Assembly (NCBI RefSeq): GCF_009696445.1
Contig: NZ_VULZ01000001.1
Coordinates: 372,001-436,000, forward strand
Origin: Porcincola intestinalis
Lineage (GTDB): Bacteria > Bacillota > Clostridia > Lachnospirales > Lachnospiraceae
Length of the DNA: 64,000 nucleotides
Direction of reading: 5' to 3'
Below are positions 26,649 through 35,185 of this stretch, piece by piece (within the stretch, counting starts at the first letter, position 1; every line of letters begins with the position of its first letter). The notes below the pieces were generated by a model that saw nothing but the letters and a program-made list of their open reading frames with translations, was not told where the DNA came from and made no database searches. A program made the translations under genes and the position numbers.

Positions 26649-28769
26649 TTACTGTCTCTTCTTACCGGATATCCGTTTCGGAAACGCCATCTCAAACGAA
26701 GTCTTTCCATCCTCTGTGACTTCCAAAAGAAGATCTGCTTCAAATGTCCTCCCGGTCTTTGCTGAATAGAAATCCTTTGCGTGTATCCTGCCATTCTGAA
26801 GCAAGTCAGACGCCATTTTCTTATCTATGGTTTTCTTCATGGAAGACAGATAACGGTTCTCTTTCCAGAGAGCGAAGGAGCAGTCCCGGTTACTGCAATA
26901 GAAATTGCGCCTGCCTTCATATACCGGGCTGTCGCACACCGGGCATTTCCCGATTGCTTTCCGGTCACTTGACCCATCAGAAAACTTCTGCCTTTCCGCA
27001 TCCGGGATAGCGCGGCACCCGGCCAGCATCTTGTCGATCAATCCATAAATGTCAGCCATGAATGCATCACCCGTAGTCTGTCCCCGCTCCATCGCAAGCA
27101 AACGGTTTTCCCAATCTGCTGTCATCTGTGCCGATTTCAGATACTCCGGCATAAGGGCGATCATTTTTGATCCGGCCTCTGTCGCAATGATCTTTTTCTT
27201 TTCCCGCTGAGCATATTTGGATGAAATCAATTTTTCAATAATGCTCGCCCTCGTTGCCGGAGTTCCCAATCCCTTGCGTTCCACTTCCGTCTCCATATCT
27301 GCATTCCCTGCACGTTCCATCGCTGCCAACAGACTGTCCTCTGTATATGGCTTCGGTGGCTGTGTGAAATGATCTGTTACTTTGCTTTCTACACCATAAA
27401 GAATCTGTCCTTCCAAAAGATCCGGCAGGCTACAGTCAGCCTCACCGCCATCTTCCTTCTCTTCCTTGACACGGAGATATTTTTTCAGGGAATCTTCATA
27501 CTGCTTCCATCCAGCATCTGTTACAGCCTTCCCCCTCGCAGAAAACAGATTCCCGCAGCAGCTAACTGTCACCTTCATCGTGATATACTGATGCTTTGAA
27601 GCCGTTGCGCAAAGCAAACGATTTGCCACCAGTAAAAAGAGTTTTCGTTCTCCTTCCGAAAGACTGTCCAGATTCACCTTTGCAATCTCCGCAGTCGGGA
27701 TAATGGCATGGTGATCAGATACCTTTTTGTTGTTCAACAGCCTTTCGACATTCGGAGTGAATGAGCGGCCGGGAACAAAAGACAACAGGTTGCAGAGAAT
27801 GTCGATCATACCCTTCGCCGTATCTGCCATATCGTCCGTCAGATACTGGCTATCCGTCCTCGGATAGGTCAGCAGCTTATTCTCATAAAGAGACTGTGCG
27901 TATTCCATGGTCTGTTTTGCCGTGAAGCCAAATAAACGGTTCGCCTCCCTCTGCAGCGTAGTCAGGTCATACAGTTTCGGAGGAACTGCAGTTTTCTTCT
28001 CACGATCAATGCTCAGGACTTCGGCATCTTTTCCGTAACACATATCTGCGATCTGCTCTGCTTCTCTTCTGCTGTCCAGATGTTTTGAAATTGCATCCAG
28101 ACCCTCGGAAAGAGCATGTACCACGAAATACTGCTTTTTCTGGAAGTTTGCGATCTCCGCTTCACGCTGTGCCAGCATGGCAAGCGTTGGAGTCTGTACC
28201 CTTCCTACGCTCAGGCGATAATCATACGTCTTTGTATAGGCTCTGGTGGCATTCATCCCGATCAGCCAGTCCGCCTGCGCCCTGCATACAGACGCATCCG
28301 CCAGATTCTGATACTCTCTTCCATCCTTCAGATTCGCAAATCCATCCTTGATTGCCTGATCTTCCATGGACGATATCCAAAGCCGCTTTACCGGAAGCCG
28401 ACTGCCGGAGAGGTCATATACACGTTTAAAGATCAGCTCCCCTTCACGTCCTGCATCACAGGCATTTACCACATAATCTACAGAAACCAAAGATCCTGTC
28501 AGAAGTTTTTTTAATACCTGAAATTGCTTCGCCTTGTCCTTTTGCACAGTCAGTTTCCAATCTTCTGGAATGATCGGTAAATCGGCAAAGTTCCATTTCC
28601 GGTATTTCTCATCGTATGCTTCCGGCATGGCATACTCCGCTAAATGCCCCAGACACCAACTGACCATGCATTCCCTGCCGGATAAGTACCCATCTTCGCT
28701 CTTGTATGCCCCAAGCACTTTCCCAATCGACTGTGCCACGCTGGGCTTCTCACAAATCACTAAATACAT
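26649..28769 (-). CDS. topB: DNA topoisomerase III (TopB-type)
   Basis: A 706-residue type IA topoisomerase. Toprim domain at the N-terminus (YLVICEKPSVAQSIG, ACDAGREGELIF), then the SVGRVQTPTL motif and the catalytic Tyr in YPRTDS (about 303), and a C-terminal zinc ribbon CPVC...CSNRDC (about 645-665). It relaxes or decatenates DNA during ICE replication and transfer. The ATG has GGAGGGAACGAC upstream. The gene lies between the giant helicase gene and the terminator at 28793-28815, so it may have its own promoter. Confidence 0.93.
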   Translation of the reverse strand: MYLVICEKPSVAQSIGKVLGAYKSEDGYLSGRECMVSWCLGHLAEYAMPEAYDEKYRKWNFADLPIIPEDWKLTVQKDKAKQFQVLKKLLTGSLVSVDYVVNACDAGREGELIFKRVYDLSGSRLPVKRLWISSMEDQAIKDGFANLKDGREYQNLADASVCRAQADWLIGMNATRAYTKTYDYRLSVGRVQTPTLAMLAQREAEIANFQKKQYFVVHALSEGLDAISKHLDSRREAEQIADMCYGKDAEVLSIDREKKTAVPPKLYDLTTLQREANRLFGFTAKQTMEYAQSLYENKLLTYPRTDSQYLTDDMADTAKGMIDILCNLLSFVPGRSFTPNVERLLNNKKVSDHHAIIPTAEIAKVNLDSLSEGERKLFLLVANRLLCATASKHQYITMKVTVSCCGNLFSARGKAVTDAGWKQYEDSLKKYLRVKEEKEDGGEADCSLPDLLEGQILYGVESKVTDHFTQPPKPYTEDSLLAAMERAGNADMETEVERKGLGTPATRASIIEKLISSKYAQREKKKIIATEAGSKMIALMPEYLKSAQMTADWENRLLAMERGQTTGDAFMADIYGLIDKMLAGCRAIPDAERQKFSDGSSDRKAIGKCPVCDSPVYEGRRNFYCSNRDCSFALWKENRYLSSMKKTIDKKMASDLLQNGRIHAKDFYSAKTGRTFEADLLLEVTEDGKTSFEMAFPKRISGKKRQ

Positions 28770-28792
28770 GTCGTTCCCTCCATTCTGAAAAA

Positions 28793-28815
28793 GGCACCCG
28801 GAGATTCCGGATGCC
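28793..28815 (-). terminator. Hairpin between the 34-residue gene and topB
   Basis: GGCA-C-CCGGA (28793-28802) pairs with TCCGG-A-TGCC (28806-28815); on the minus strand a TTTTTC run follows. It lies directly upstream of topB, so it may be an attenuator as well as a terminator. Confidence 0.6.
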
Positions 28816-28846
28816 CTGTCTGTTGTTATGATTGTTATGTTTTTTC

Positions 28847-28951
28847 TTACGGTTTCTTTTTCTCTGATTCCTTCTGTTTTGCCAGAACGATAAGCAGCAT
28901 ATGATATTTTTTGATTCTTTCCGCCTGTTGTTTCTGATTTGTCTTTTCCAT
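28847..28951 (-). CDS. Small basic protein, 34 residues
   Basis: This short gene is bounded by ATG 28951 (AAGGGAATG upstream) and TAA 28847-28849. The product is Lys/Gln-rich with the segment RIKKYHMLLIVLAKQKES. Short Lys-rich proteins occupy this position next to topB in related ICEs. A different frame in the same place (28750-28959) has no site and looks accidental. Function unknown. Confidence 0.5.
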   Translation of the reverse strand: MEKTNQKQQAERIKKYHMLLIVLAKQKESEKKKP

Positions 28952-28995
28952 ATGATCATTCCCTTACGTTTAACGTACCCGGATTTGTCCGGAAA

Positions 28996-30147
28996 TCATT
29001 CAAGTGCTGCTCCTCTGTGCCGATTCAGTGTATCCTTTTTCGGCTGCTCCTTGATCTGCTCCTTCTTTTCGTTCAGCCTTTGCAGTACAGATTTCCTTTC
29101 CGGCTTCCTGTCCTCATCTCCGGATCTTCGGTCCTGAACTTTTGAAGCCGGTATTTCTTCCCCGAAAAGTACCGTCCTTTCTGCCGATTTCTGGTGCAGC
29201 TGCTCCTTCTTTTCCATTCGATGTTCAAAAGTCTCGGCCTTTTCAAGCAGATGGTCGGATACATCATAATGATATACACGATCAGACAGGCGGTCTGTCG
29301 ATGCCACTTCCGCCTCATTGATCTGCTGTACCATTATTTGAAGATCCCGGTAATCCGTCTGTCCGTCATCCGGCAAAATCAGCACTTCATGAACGGAAGA
29401 CGGCAGGATAAAGAAATCTGATTCCATATGTGCGGCGATCTCTTCCATCTGACCCGGATAAAATAAGGTTCCGGCCCCATACACGCCCTGGTCATTGGTC
29501 AAAACCATCAACGGTGATTCCCCCATCGGAGGCATCATATCCGCATCTACGGTCATTTCCGGTGCTATTCCCATCATGACTTCTGCCATGCTTTTATAAA
29601 CTGCCGGGAACATACGCTCCGAGTTCTCCAGCGCATCTGCATGAAGCTGCTCAGCAGTTACCCCATACATTTCCAGCATTTTATCCGTAATCGAGGTAGA
29701 GGCCTGCACGCCGCTTAATCCTTCAAATGCAATATGATAAGACACGGCCAGACCGTCTGTTTCCTTGTGTGGCGACATGCTGAGAAAGGTTTCATTCTCT
29801 CTGGCATCACAGACCCGGATGAACAGATGCCGCTTCACCTGTTCGTAGTCCTGCAGCCATCCGATCTTTAATTCCGGTATTTCCATCTGTGCCTGTTCTG
29901 CCATCCGTGTAAGAATCTGCTCTAAGTCCCCTCCGGAAAGGTATTCCTGATAATGCCCGGTCAGGTTGATATTCGGAACAGAGGCCTGCCCTTCTCTGCC
30001 CACCGTCATCCCGAGATAGGATTCGTTCAGCTTCTGCATTTCCTTCACAGAAACATCTGCTTCCCTATAGGCCTCCGGCAGATAAGATTTGATCCCTGCT
30101 TTGGCCATCTCTACAAACGTTTCAAAAGACATCTTGTTATCCTTCAT
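28996..30147 (-). CDS. DUF5688 family ICE protein
   Basis: 383 residues. The N-terminal pattern SFETFVEMAKAGIKSYLP, NESYLGMTVGREGQ and PNINL, and the later GVYGAGTLFYPG with FFILPSSVHEVLILP, match DUF5688 proteins of clostridial mobile elements. The C-terminus is charged and carries the tag SVLQRLNEKKEQI shared with three other proteins of this ICE. No membrane segment. AGGAGGT lies upstream of the start. Role unknown. Confidence 0.8.
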   Translation of the reverse strand: MKDNKMSFETFVEMAKAGIKSYLPEAYREADVSVKEMQKLNESYLGMTVGREGQASVPNINLTGHYQEYLSGGDLEQILTRMAEQAQMEIPELKIGWLQDYEQVKRHLFIRVCDARENETFLSMSPHKETDGLAVSYHIAFEGLSGVQASTSITDKMLEMYGVTAEQLHADALENSERMFPAVYKSMAEVMMGIAPEMTVDADMMPPMGESPLMVLTNDQGVYGAGTLFYPGQMEEIAAHMESDFFILPSSVHEVLILPDDGQTDYRDLQIMVQQINEAEVASTDRLSDRVYHYDVSDHLLEKAETFEHRMEKKEQLHQKSAERTVLFGEEIPASKVQDRRSGDEDRKPERKSVLQRLNEKKEQIKEQPKKDTLNRHRGAALE

Positions 30148-30211
30148 AGATGTTGTTACCTCCTGTGTTTACTCTCTGACACCAGGTGGACAATCTGATG
30201 TTCTGCTTTTA

Positions 30212-30859
30212 TCACTCACTTTCATCCTCATTCTCGGTATCCAGACCATCTCCTGTCTCCATTCCTTCAGTTTCATATTCATCAGCCTGCTTTTTCGGTT
30301 TATAAATCTTGAAGTAATAAGCCGCAGCGCCGACACTGATCACGGCAAGGATGATAAGCGTCATCCGACTGGAATTGTTCTCCTGTTTCTGCTTCGGTTC
30401 CGGAGTGACTGTTACCTCTGTCTCCGGTTCCGGTGTGGTTTCCGGAACCACGACCACCGGCGGCTCTGTCTCTGGTTCCTTCACAGCTTCATTTAGGAAC
30501 TCTGATAAGTCATTCTCGTCGATCAGAGAGAGCATATACACGTTGTCCTGATTCCCGGAATGATCTACTACCAGATAAAATGTGTTGTTATTTTTTGTAT
30601 GAATGGTATAGAAATCCTTCATACCTGAAGAAATCTCATCCCCAAGCTCACCGTTTCCCGGCGTAGAGAATGGCTGCTCTGTTTCTGACTGCGCCTCCTC
30701 CACCGGACTTTCTTCGGCCACAGTTTCTTCCGCAGGGGGTTCCGCTGTACTCTCTTCCCAGGTAGGGTCTACAAAGGCAAACGCAGGTGTAACGCTGCCA
30801 AACACGACACACATCACTGCCACCGCAGCTGCCAACAGGGTTCTTATCTTTTTACTCAT
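30212..30859 (-). CDS. CD1107-type (DUF4366) surface protein
   Basis: A 215-residue protein with a signal peptide (residues 1-28, cleavage after TPAFA), a Glu/Pro-rich spacer, a conserved DUF4366 domain (about 75-130: GMKDFYTIHTKNNNTFYLVVD, NVYMLSLIDENDL), a second Pro/Glu linker and one membrane segment near 168-188. It probably sits on the outer face of the membrane near the conjugation channel. It follows the DUF4315 gene by 3 bp in the T4SS operon. Confidence 0.87.
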   Translation of the reverse strand: MSKKIRTLLAAAVAVMCVVFGSVTPAFAFVDPTWEESTAEPPAEETVAEESPVEEAQSETEQPFSTPGNGELGDEISSGMKDFYTIHTKNNNTFYLVVDHSGNQDNVYMLSLIDENDLSEFLNEAVKEPETEPPVVVVPETTPEPETEVTVTPEPKQKQENNSSRMTLIILAVISVGAAAYYFKIYKPKKQADEYETEGMETGDGLDTENEDESE

Positions 30860-30862
30860 GAG

Positions 30863-31201
30863 TTATACCTCGCTTTCCGGCGCTTCCTCTGCGCTATTAT
30901 CCTTTTGACTGTTTTCCGGACACTTTTTCTCAAATTCATCACCAATGGTCAGTTCTGCCTTGTCCGGTTCTTCCTCCTCTACGGGGAAAGTTTCAATCGC
31001 TACACTGCCTTCCTGAATCCCGCTCAGAAGGGAGAACAGTTCCCTGGCTCCCAACTTCATCGTGCGGATACTTCGGACAATCTCCTGATCTTCCTCCTGC
31101 TTTCTGGCAATTCGAATTTCTTTCAGATGCTCCTGCAACTCCTCAATCTTTGCGATTGTCCGTTCTTCCTCTTCGATCAGGCGTTTCAGTCTTTTGCTCA
31201 C
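30863..31201 (-). CDS. DUF4315 family protein
   Basis: A 112-residue protein with an N-terminal coiled coil (EEERTIAKIEELQEHLKEI) followed by IRTMKLGARELFSLLSG, the DUF4315 signature, and an acidic tail. The start is GTG 31201 with AAGGAGGCGGTGAT just upstream. It is found between the NlpC/P60 hydrolase and DUF4366 genes in Tn1549-like ICEs. Function unknown, presumably cytoplasmic support of the channel. Confidence 0.85.
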   Translation of the reverse strand: MSKRLKRLIEEEERTIAKIEELQEHLKEIRIARKQEEDQEIVRSIRTMKLGARELFSLLSGIQEGSVAIETFPVEEEEPDKAELTIGDEFEKKCPENSQKDNSAEEAPESEV

Positions 31202-31213
31202 ATCACCGCCTCC

Positions 31214-33868
31214 TTATGATAATCTGCCAAACTGGTAAAAATGATTTTGCCAGTACGTTGTATTGATACTGGTGTACTGAATGGGATTGCCGCAGTGAAT
31301 CATCATTCCGTTGCCAACGTAGATCCCGACATGGCTTGCTCCGTCAGTATCATAGGTTCCCTGGAAGAAGATCAGGTCGCCCGGTTTTGCATCAGACGCA
31401 GGCACATAGGCAGACACCTCTCTCAGTCCTTCGGCTGTCAATCTCCCGTAATTCCATCCGTTTCCGCAGTTGTTGATTACCCAGCTGACAAAACCGGAAC
31501 AGTCAAAACTGGTAGACGGGGAAGCCCCGCCCCATACATAGGGATATCCGAGGTATTTTTCCGCTTCCCGAATCATATTGGCGAATTTCGCATCAGACAA
31601 TGCCTCTGGTGGAATTCTGTAACCGCCATCTACACTGTAACTTGGGATTTTATCCAGATCGAACAAGTAATCCCTGTTACCAAAGGTTTTGTTGAGGATG
31701 TCATACCGCTTTTCTTCATCCCCAGTCATACGGTTACGGAGCACGGAATCAAGGTTATGGTTCGTCAGGGTAACACTCATCCGGTTGACAGGCTGTGTCG
31801 TTGTAACTTCGATCTCACGACTACCGTTGCTGTCCGCCAAATATGCATCCCATGTCTGATGTCCGTGTGCCTGCGCTGTTGTATGATTGTCATAATAAAC
31901 ATCAAACTGGACACCATACCGGGCAAATGCCCCTGTGTCTTCCACGACATATTCCACACCGTTCATAATGACATGGGTTCCCATCGGAACGAACGGATTG
32001 CTCGCATCCACGGCTATGGTATGCTGTGCTGTTGGATAGACCCCGCTGGCCGTTGGCCCGCCAGACCACTGGCCGCAGCAGATCGGGCAATTACAGTAGC
32101 CGCTAGTCACGACCTGCCCCAACGAATCCCCAACACGCACCTTTTTTGTTTCTGTCAGGGTCACATCTCGTTCACCGGAAGTGGAGATCCCATATTGTTC
32201 CCGAAAGATCTGCTCCAGCTCATCTTTGACCTGAGCGTATGTAAATTCTCCATATTTTGCTGTGAAGTAAGAGATTAGCTGATAAGGGTTGTGGGAAATC
32301 TCGTCAATCTGATAACGAAAGTTATCATATTCCGGGTATCGATTGCCAATACCGTTGATCTGCTCATTCAGCGCCTTTTCCATGTCTTCATAAGCGTTTT
32401 CCACCTTGTATATTTCATCATCGGTGGATGCGTAAGTAGTAGATATAACACTGCTCCCGGTTCCATGGATCACTGCTGTGCAGCTCGTCACGGAAGCAGA
32501 AATCAAAAGGAAAAACACGCCCAGGATACCTAACCCAATCAGCACCTTGCTGTTTCGGCGGAACGCCTCCTTTACAACCGCCGCCGCTTTTGTTGCAAGA
32601 TTCTGTGAAGTATTAAATACCTGCTGTGCTGTTTTTTCTTCCTTCTTTGCCGCAGCGTACATGCGCCGATATCGTTGTTTCTGGAAAAATTTACGGATCG
32701 TAGTCTTCTTCTCTGCTTCCTGTTTTGCAGAATTTACAGCTTTTATTGTTTCCTCATCAAAGTTCAGTTTATGAAGTCCCGCTGTGTCCGATTTTCGTCT
32801 GCTTGCGCCGGATTTGGATTTACCCTGCCTCAGATTAACAGAGGCAGCTTTGCGCACGGATTCCTCTGCCAGCCGTTCACCGGTATGGGCTGCCTCCACG
32901 CCTGCATTCTCATCCTCTGTTTCATGTACCTTCGCGTGGGCTTCAAGCACTGCCGCCCCGGCGGCACCTGCCGCAATTTTTCTCCCTATCCCGGCTCCGC
33001 TTCCACGAACCATCGTTCCCTCAGCATCTTCATCATCAAAGGACAAACGCCCTGTTTTTTTCTTACCGGAAGCAACGGCTCGCTGTTGTTTCCTCTGTTC
33101 CTGATTCAAACGCTCCCGTTTCTGTTTAGAAGCAATTTCCTCTTTTGCATCGGACAACTCAACCGTTTCTGTTCTTGAGATTCCCGACAGGCGCTCTTTG
33201 CGTTTCTGGTCTGCGGAATATTTCTGAACCTGCTTTTTACTGCGGTCATGGCGAAAGTCAGCCGCTGTTCTGGCCGATACTTCCGACAGTGCCGAAGAAT
33301 GCCTTCTTACACTGCCCATACGAGAGGAATGCCCCGAAGTCAGATTTTCATCTTCCTCGGCGCCTTCATCCCCGGGATCTTTTTCGGATGCCATCTTTTG
33401 CGGAAACTTACATTTTCTTGTTTCTTCCCCTTCCACTGCTTCACGGATCTGTCCTGCACGCTTTCTTTGCAGGACTTTTCTGTCTCCTGTTTCTTTAGAA
33501 GATCGCTCTGCATCAAAATCGCCTCCCTCTGGCATATCTTCTCCCTGCGTGTGGGAACGGTCTGGAATATCTTGCTCCCTATCCTGCTTACGTTTCTGAA
33601 TCTGTCGTGATTTTCCATGGGAATCTCCACGCACCTGGGCATCTGTTTCCTGCTCTGCATAGAGTATTCTCTTTTCTGCCGGCATCTTCTTCGAATGTCG
33701 GAATACCCTGGCATCCGAAGAGATATCGCCCTCACGCATACTACTGTCCTGCCTGACTCTCTGGCTCACACGCTTGCTTGTACCGGAACGAAGGTTCTCC
33801 TCCAGCAGACCATCGCGGCTCATCTTCTGCACTGTCCGCTCCTTTGCCTTAAATTCTCTTTCGGACAT
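31214..33868 (-). CDS. CD1108-type NlpC/P60 cell-wall hydrolase of the T4SS
   Basis: An 884-residue protein from ATG 33868 (AAAGGGGGC upstream). The first 420 residues are highly charged and cytoplasmic; one membrane segment follows (about 450-470), then an extracellular part with a 3D/double-psi barrel domain (GYCNCPICCGQWSGG, VVEDTGAFARYG) and a C-terminal NlpC/P60 domain with catalytic Cys in FDCSGFVSW (about 790) and His in ASHVGIYVG. It would cut peptidoglycan for the conjugation channel. It belongs to the T4SS operon upstream of DUF4315. Confidence 0.92.
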   Translation of the reverse strand: MSEREFKAKERTVQKMSRDGLLEENLRSGTSKRVSQRVRQDSSMREGDISSDARVFRHSKKMPAEKRILYAEQETDAQVRGDSHGKSRQIQKRKQDREQDIPDRSHTQGEDMPEGGDFDAERSSKETGDRKVLQRKRAGQIREAVEGEETRKCKFPQKMASEKDPGDEGAEEDENLTSGHSSRMGSVRRHSSALSEVSARTAADFRHDRSKKQVQKYSADQKRKERLSGISRTETVELSDAKEEIASKQKRERLNQEQRKQQRAVASGKKKTGRLSFDDEDAEGTMVRGSGAGIGRKIAAGAAGAAVLEAHAKVHETEDENAGVEAAHTGERLAEESVRKAASVNLRQGKSKSGASRRKSDTAGLHKLNFDEETIKAVNSAKQEAEKKTTIRKFFQKQRYRRMYAAAKKEEKTAQQVFNTSQNLATKAAAVVKEAFRRNSKVLIGLGILGVFFLLISASVTSCTAVIHGTGSSVISTTYASTDDEIYKVENAYEDMEKALNEQINGIGNRYPEYDNFRYQIDEISHNPYQLISYFTAKYGEFTYAQVKDELEQIFREQYGISTSGERDVTLTETKKVRVGDSLGQVVTSGYCNCPICCGQWSGGPTASGVYPTAQHTIAVDASNPFVPMGTHVIMNGVEYVVEDTGAFARYGVQFDVYYDNHTTAQAHGHQTWDAYLADSNGSREIEVTTTQPVNRMSVTLTNHNLDSVLRNRMTGDEEKRYDILNKTFGNRDYLFDLDKIPSYSVDGGYRIPPEALSDAKFANMIREAEKYLGYPYVWGGASPSTSFDCSGFVSWVINNCGNGWNYGRLTAEGLREVSAYVPASDAKPGDLIFFQGTYDTDGASHVGIYVGNGMMIHCGNPIQYTSINTTYWQNHFYQFGRLS

Positions 33869-33897
33869 TTGATCTGCCCCCTTTCCCGGCGCTATTG

Positions 33898-34365
33898 TCA
33901 TGCTTTAGGTTCCTTGTACTTCGCCCATTTCCGTAGGACTTCAGATACGATATCAACCATACTGTCCGTCTCGCTCATGCCACGAATGGGGCACATCTTC
34001 CCAGTGGCAACGGCAGTAAGGACCGTGTCCAGTCGTTCCACCATGCCAGCAAAGGAAATCAAGTCAGAAAGCATTTCATCAAACACTTCTTCCCCGTCTC
34101 CCTCTGAAATCTCCTCACAGCTTTCTTCCGGTTCTTTGTGCTTCTCCACCTTGTCAATATCAGACTGCCTCTCTTCGCTTTCGGAGAAATAGTCTTCCAA
34201 TGCCTTCAGGAAATCCTCGTTCTCTTCAGCAACACCTCCGCCGCATCCCACCACCGCTACCACCGGGACATTCTCTCCGAAGAGATTGCCAAACAACTGT
34301 AAAAGTGCCTCCACTGTTTTTTCCGTTCTCTTGTTCTCATTGTTTTTATTCATCATTCGCTTCAT
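33898..34365 (-). CDS. Hypothetical acidic T4SS-operon protein
   Basis: 155 residues from ATG 34365 (AAAGGAC upstream), abutting the sortase stop codon. Acidic middle (SESEERQSDIDKVEKHKEPEE) and a helical C-terminus (MLSDLISFAGMVERLDTVL). No membrane segment or known motif. Operon position between sortase and the wall hydrolase suggests a role in conjugation, but I do not recognise the family. Confidence 0.6.
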   Translation of the reverse strand: MKRMMNKNNENKRTEKTVEALLQLFGNLFGENVPVVAVVGCGGGVAEENEDFLKALEDYFSESEERQSDIDKVEKHKEPEESCEEISEGDGEEVFDEMLSDLISFAGMVERLDTVLTAVATGKMCPIRGMSETDSMVDIVSEVLRKWAKYKEPKA

Positions 34366-34366
34366 A

Positions 34367-35185
34367 TCATTGTCCTTTCCCGATTCCACCTGAAGCATCT
34401 TCCTGGACAGCCACCACGACCATCCGACCATTTTTCTGTGTATATTCACAAGTCGATAAAGTTAAAAGCCGCTGTCCGTAGACAGCGGTCACACCCGTAT
34501 CATAGAAAGAGCGTGATAGACACGCCTTTACATACGATTCATATTTTGTTGGATCTCCTGTCACGGTAAAACCGTAGTAGTCAAAATCATGCCTTGTATA
34601 AACCGGAGTGGCAAATGCAGCCATAATCCGGTAGTTTTCTTCTCCGTGCAGGGTCTGGAGTACGACCATCGGATGCTCTTCATAAAAATCTCTGGATTTA
34701 TACATATCCAGGGCAGCGAACATGCTGCCGCTGTTCATGTGATGCCCGTAAATGATCAGGTTGTCACCGATATCCGGATCACAATCTTCCTCCAGATAAA
34801 GTGTCCCGCTTGCCAGGTAATCTCCATAAAAATCCCGGTGCAGATAATAATCCTTCTCCTGCGGATGATACATCACCGGATAGTCAATCGGTGTATCCGG
34901 TATCGTGATCCAATAGATGCAGTCCGGGTTGTCATCATGGAGTGCCAGAAGGCCTTCGTCAATGACTACTTCCAGTTCCCGTTTTTCTGATCCCTCACTT
35001 TCGGAGGAAGATGTTTTATCCACATCATCCCCCGGAATATCTGCTGTTTCATGGATTTCCTTCAACCTGTCATGCAGATCACTCTCTGCCCGGTAATCTT
35101 GAAACATCCCCATCAGGAAATAAATACTGATGGTCAGAAGGACGATGGAAAATAGGAACAGGACTCCTGTAAACCATCGTCTCAT
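34367..35185 (-). CDS. srtB: Class B sortase
   Basis: A 272-residue protein with an N-terminal membrane anchor (about 6-28) and a sortase B fold: catalytic His in IIYGHHMN (about 148), Cys in TLSTCEY (about 246) and Arg in KNGRMVVVA. It would attach proteins with a sorting signal to the wall or build a pilus-like polymer. Its likely substrate in the same element is the adhesin at 54980-61162, whose signal contains PKTGD. It overlaps the virB4 stop by 4 nt. Confidence 0.92.
   Translation of the reverse strand: MRRWFTGVLFLFSIVLLTISIYFLMGMFQDYRAESDLHDRLKEIHETADIPGDDVDKTSSSESEGSEKRELEVVIDEGLLALHDDNPDCIYWITIPDTPIDYPVMYHPQEKDYYLHRDFYGDYLASGTLYLEEDCDPDIGDNLIIYGHHMNSGSMFAALDMYKSRDFYEEHPMVVLQTLHGEENYRIMAAFATPVYTRHDFDYYGFTVTGDPTKYESYVKACLSRSFYDTGVTAVYGQRLLTLSTCEYTQKNGRMVVVAVQEDASGGIGKGQ

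Noticed and set aside
28750-28959. 69-residue frame overlapping the topB start
   Set aside because: No ribosome binding site, biased composition, and it conflicts with the better supported 34-residue gene and the topB leader.
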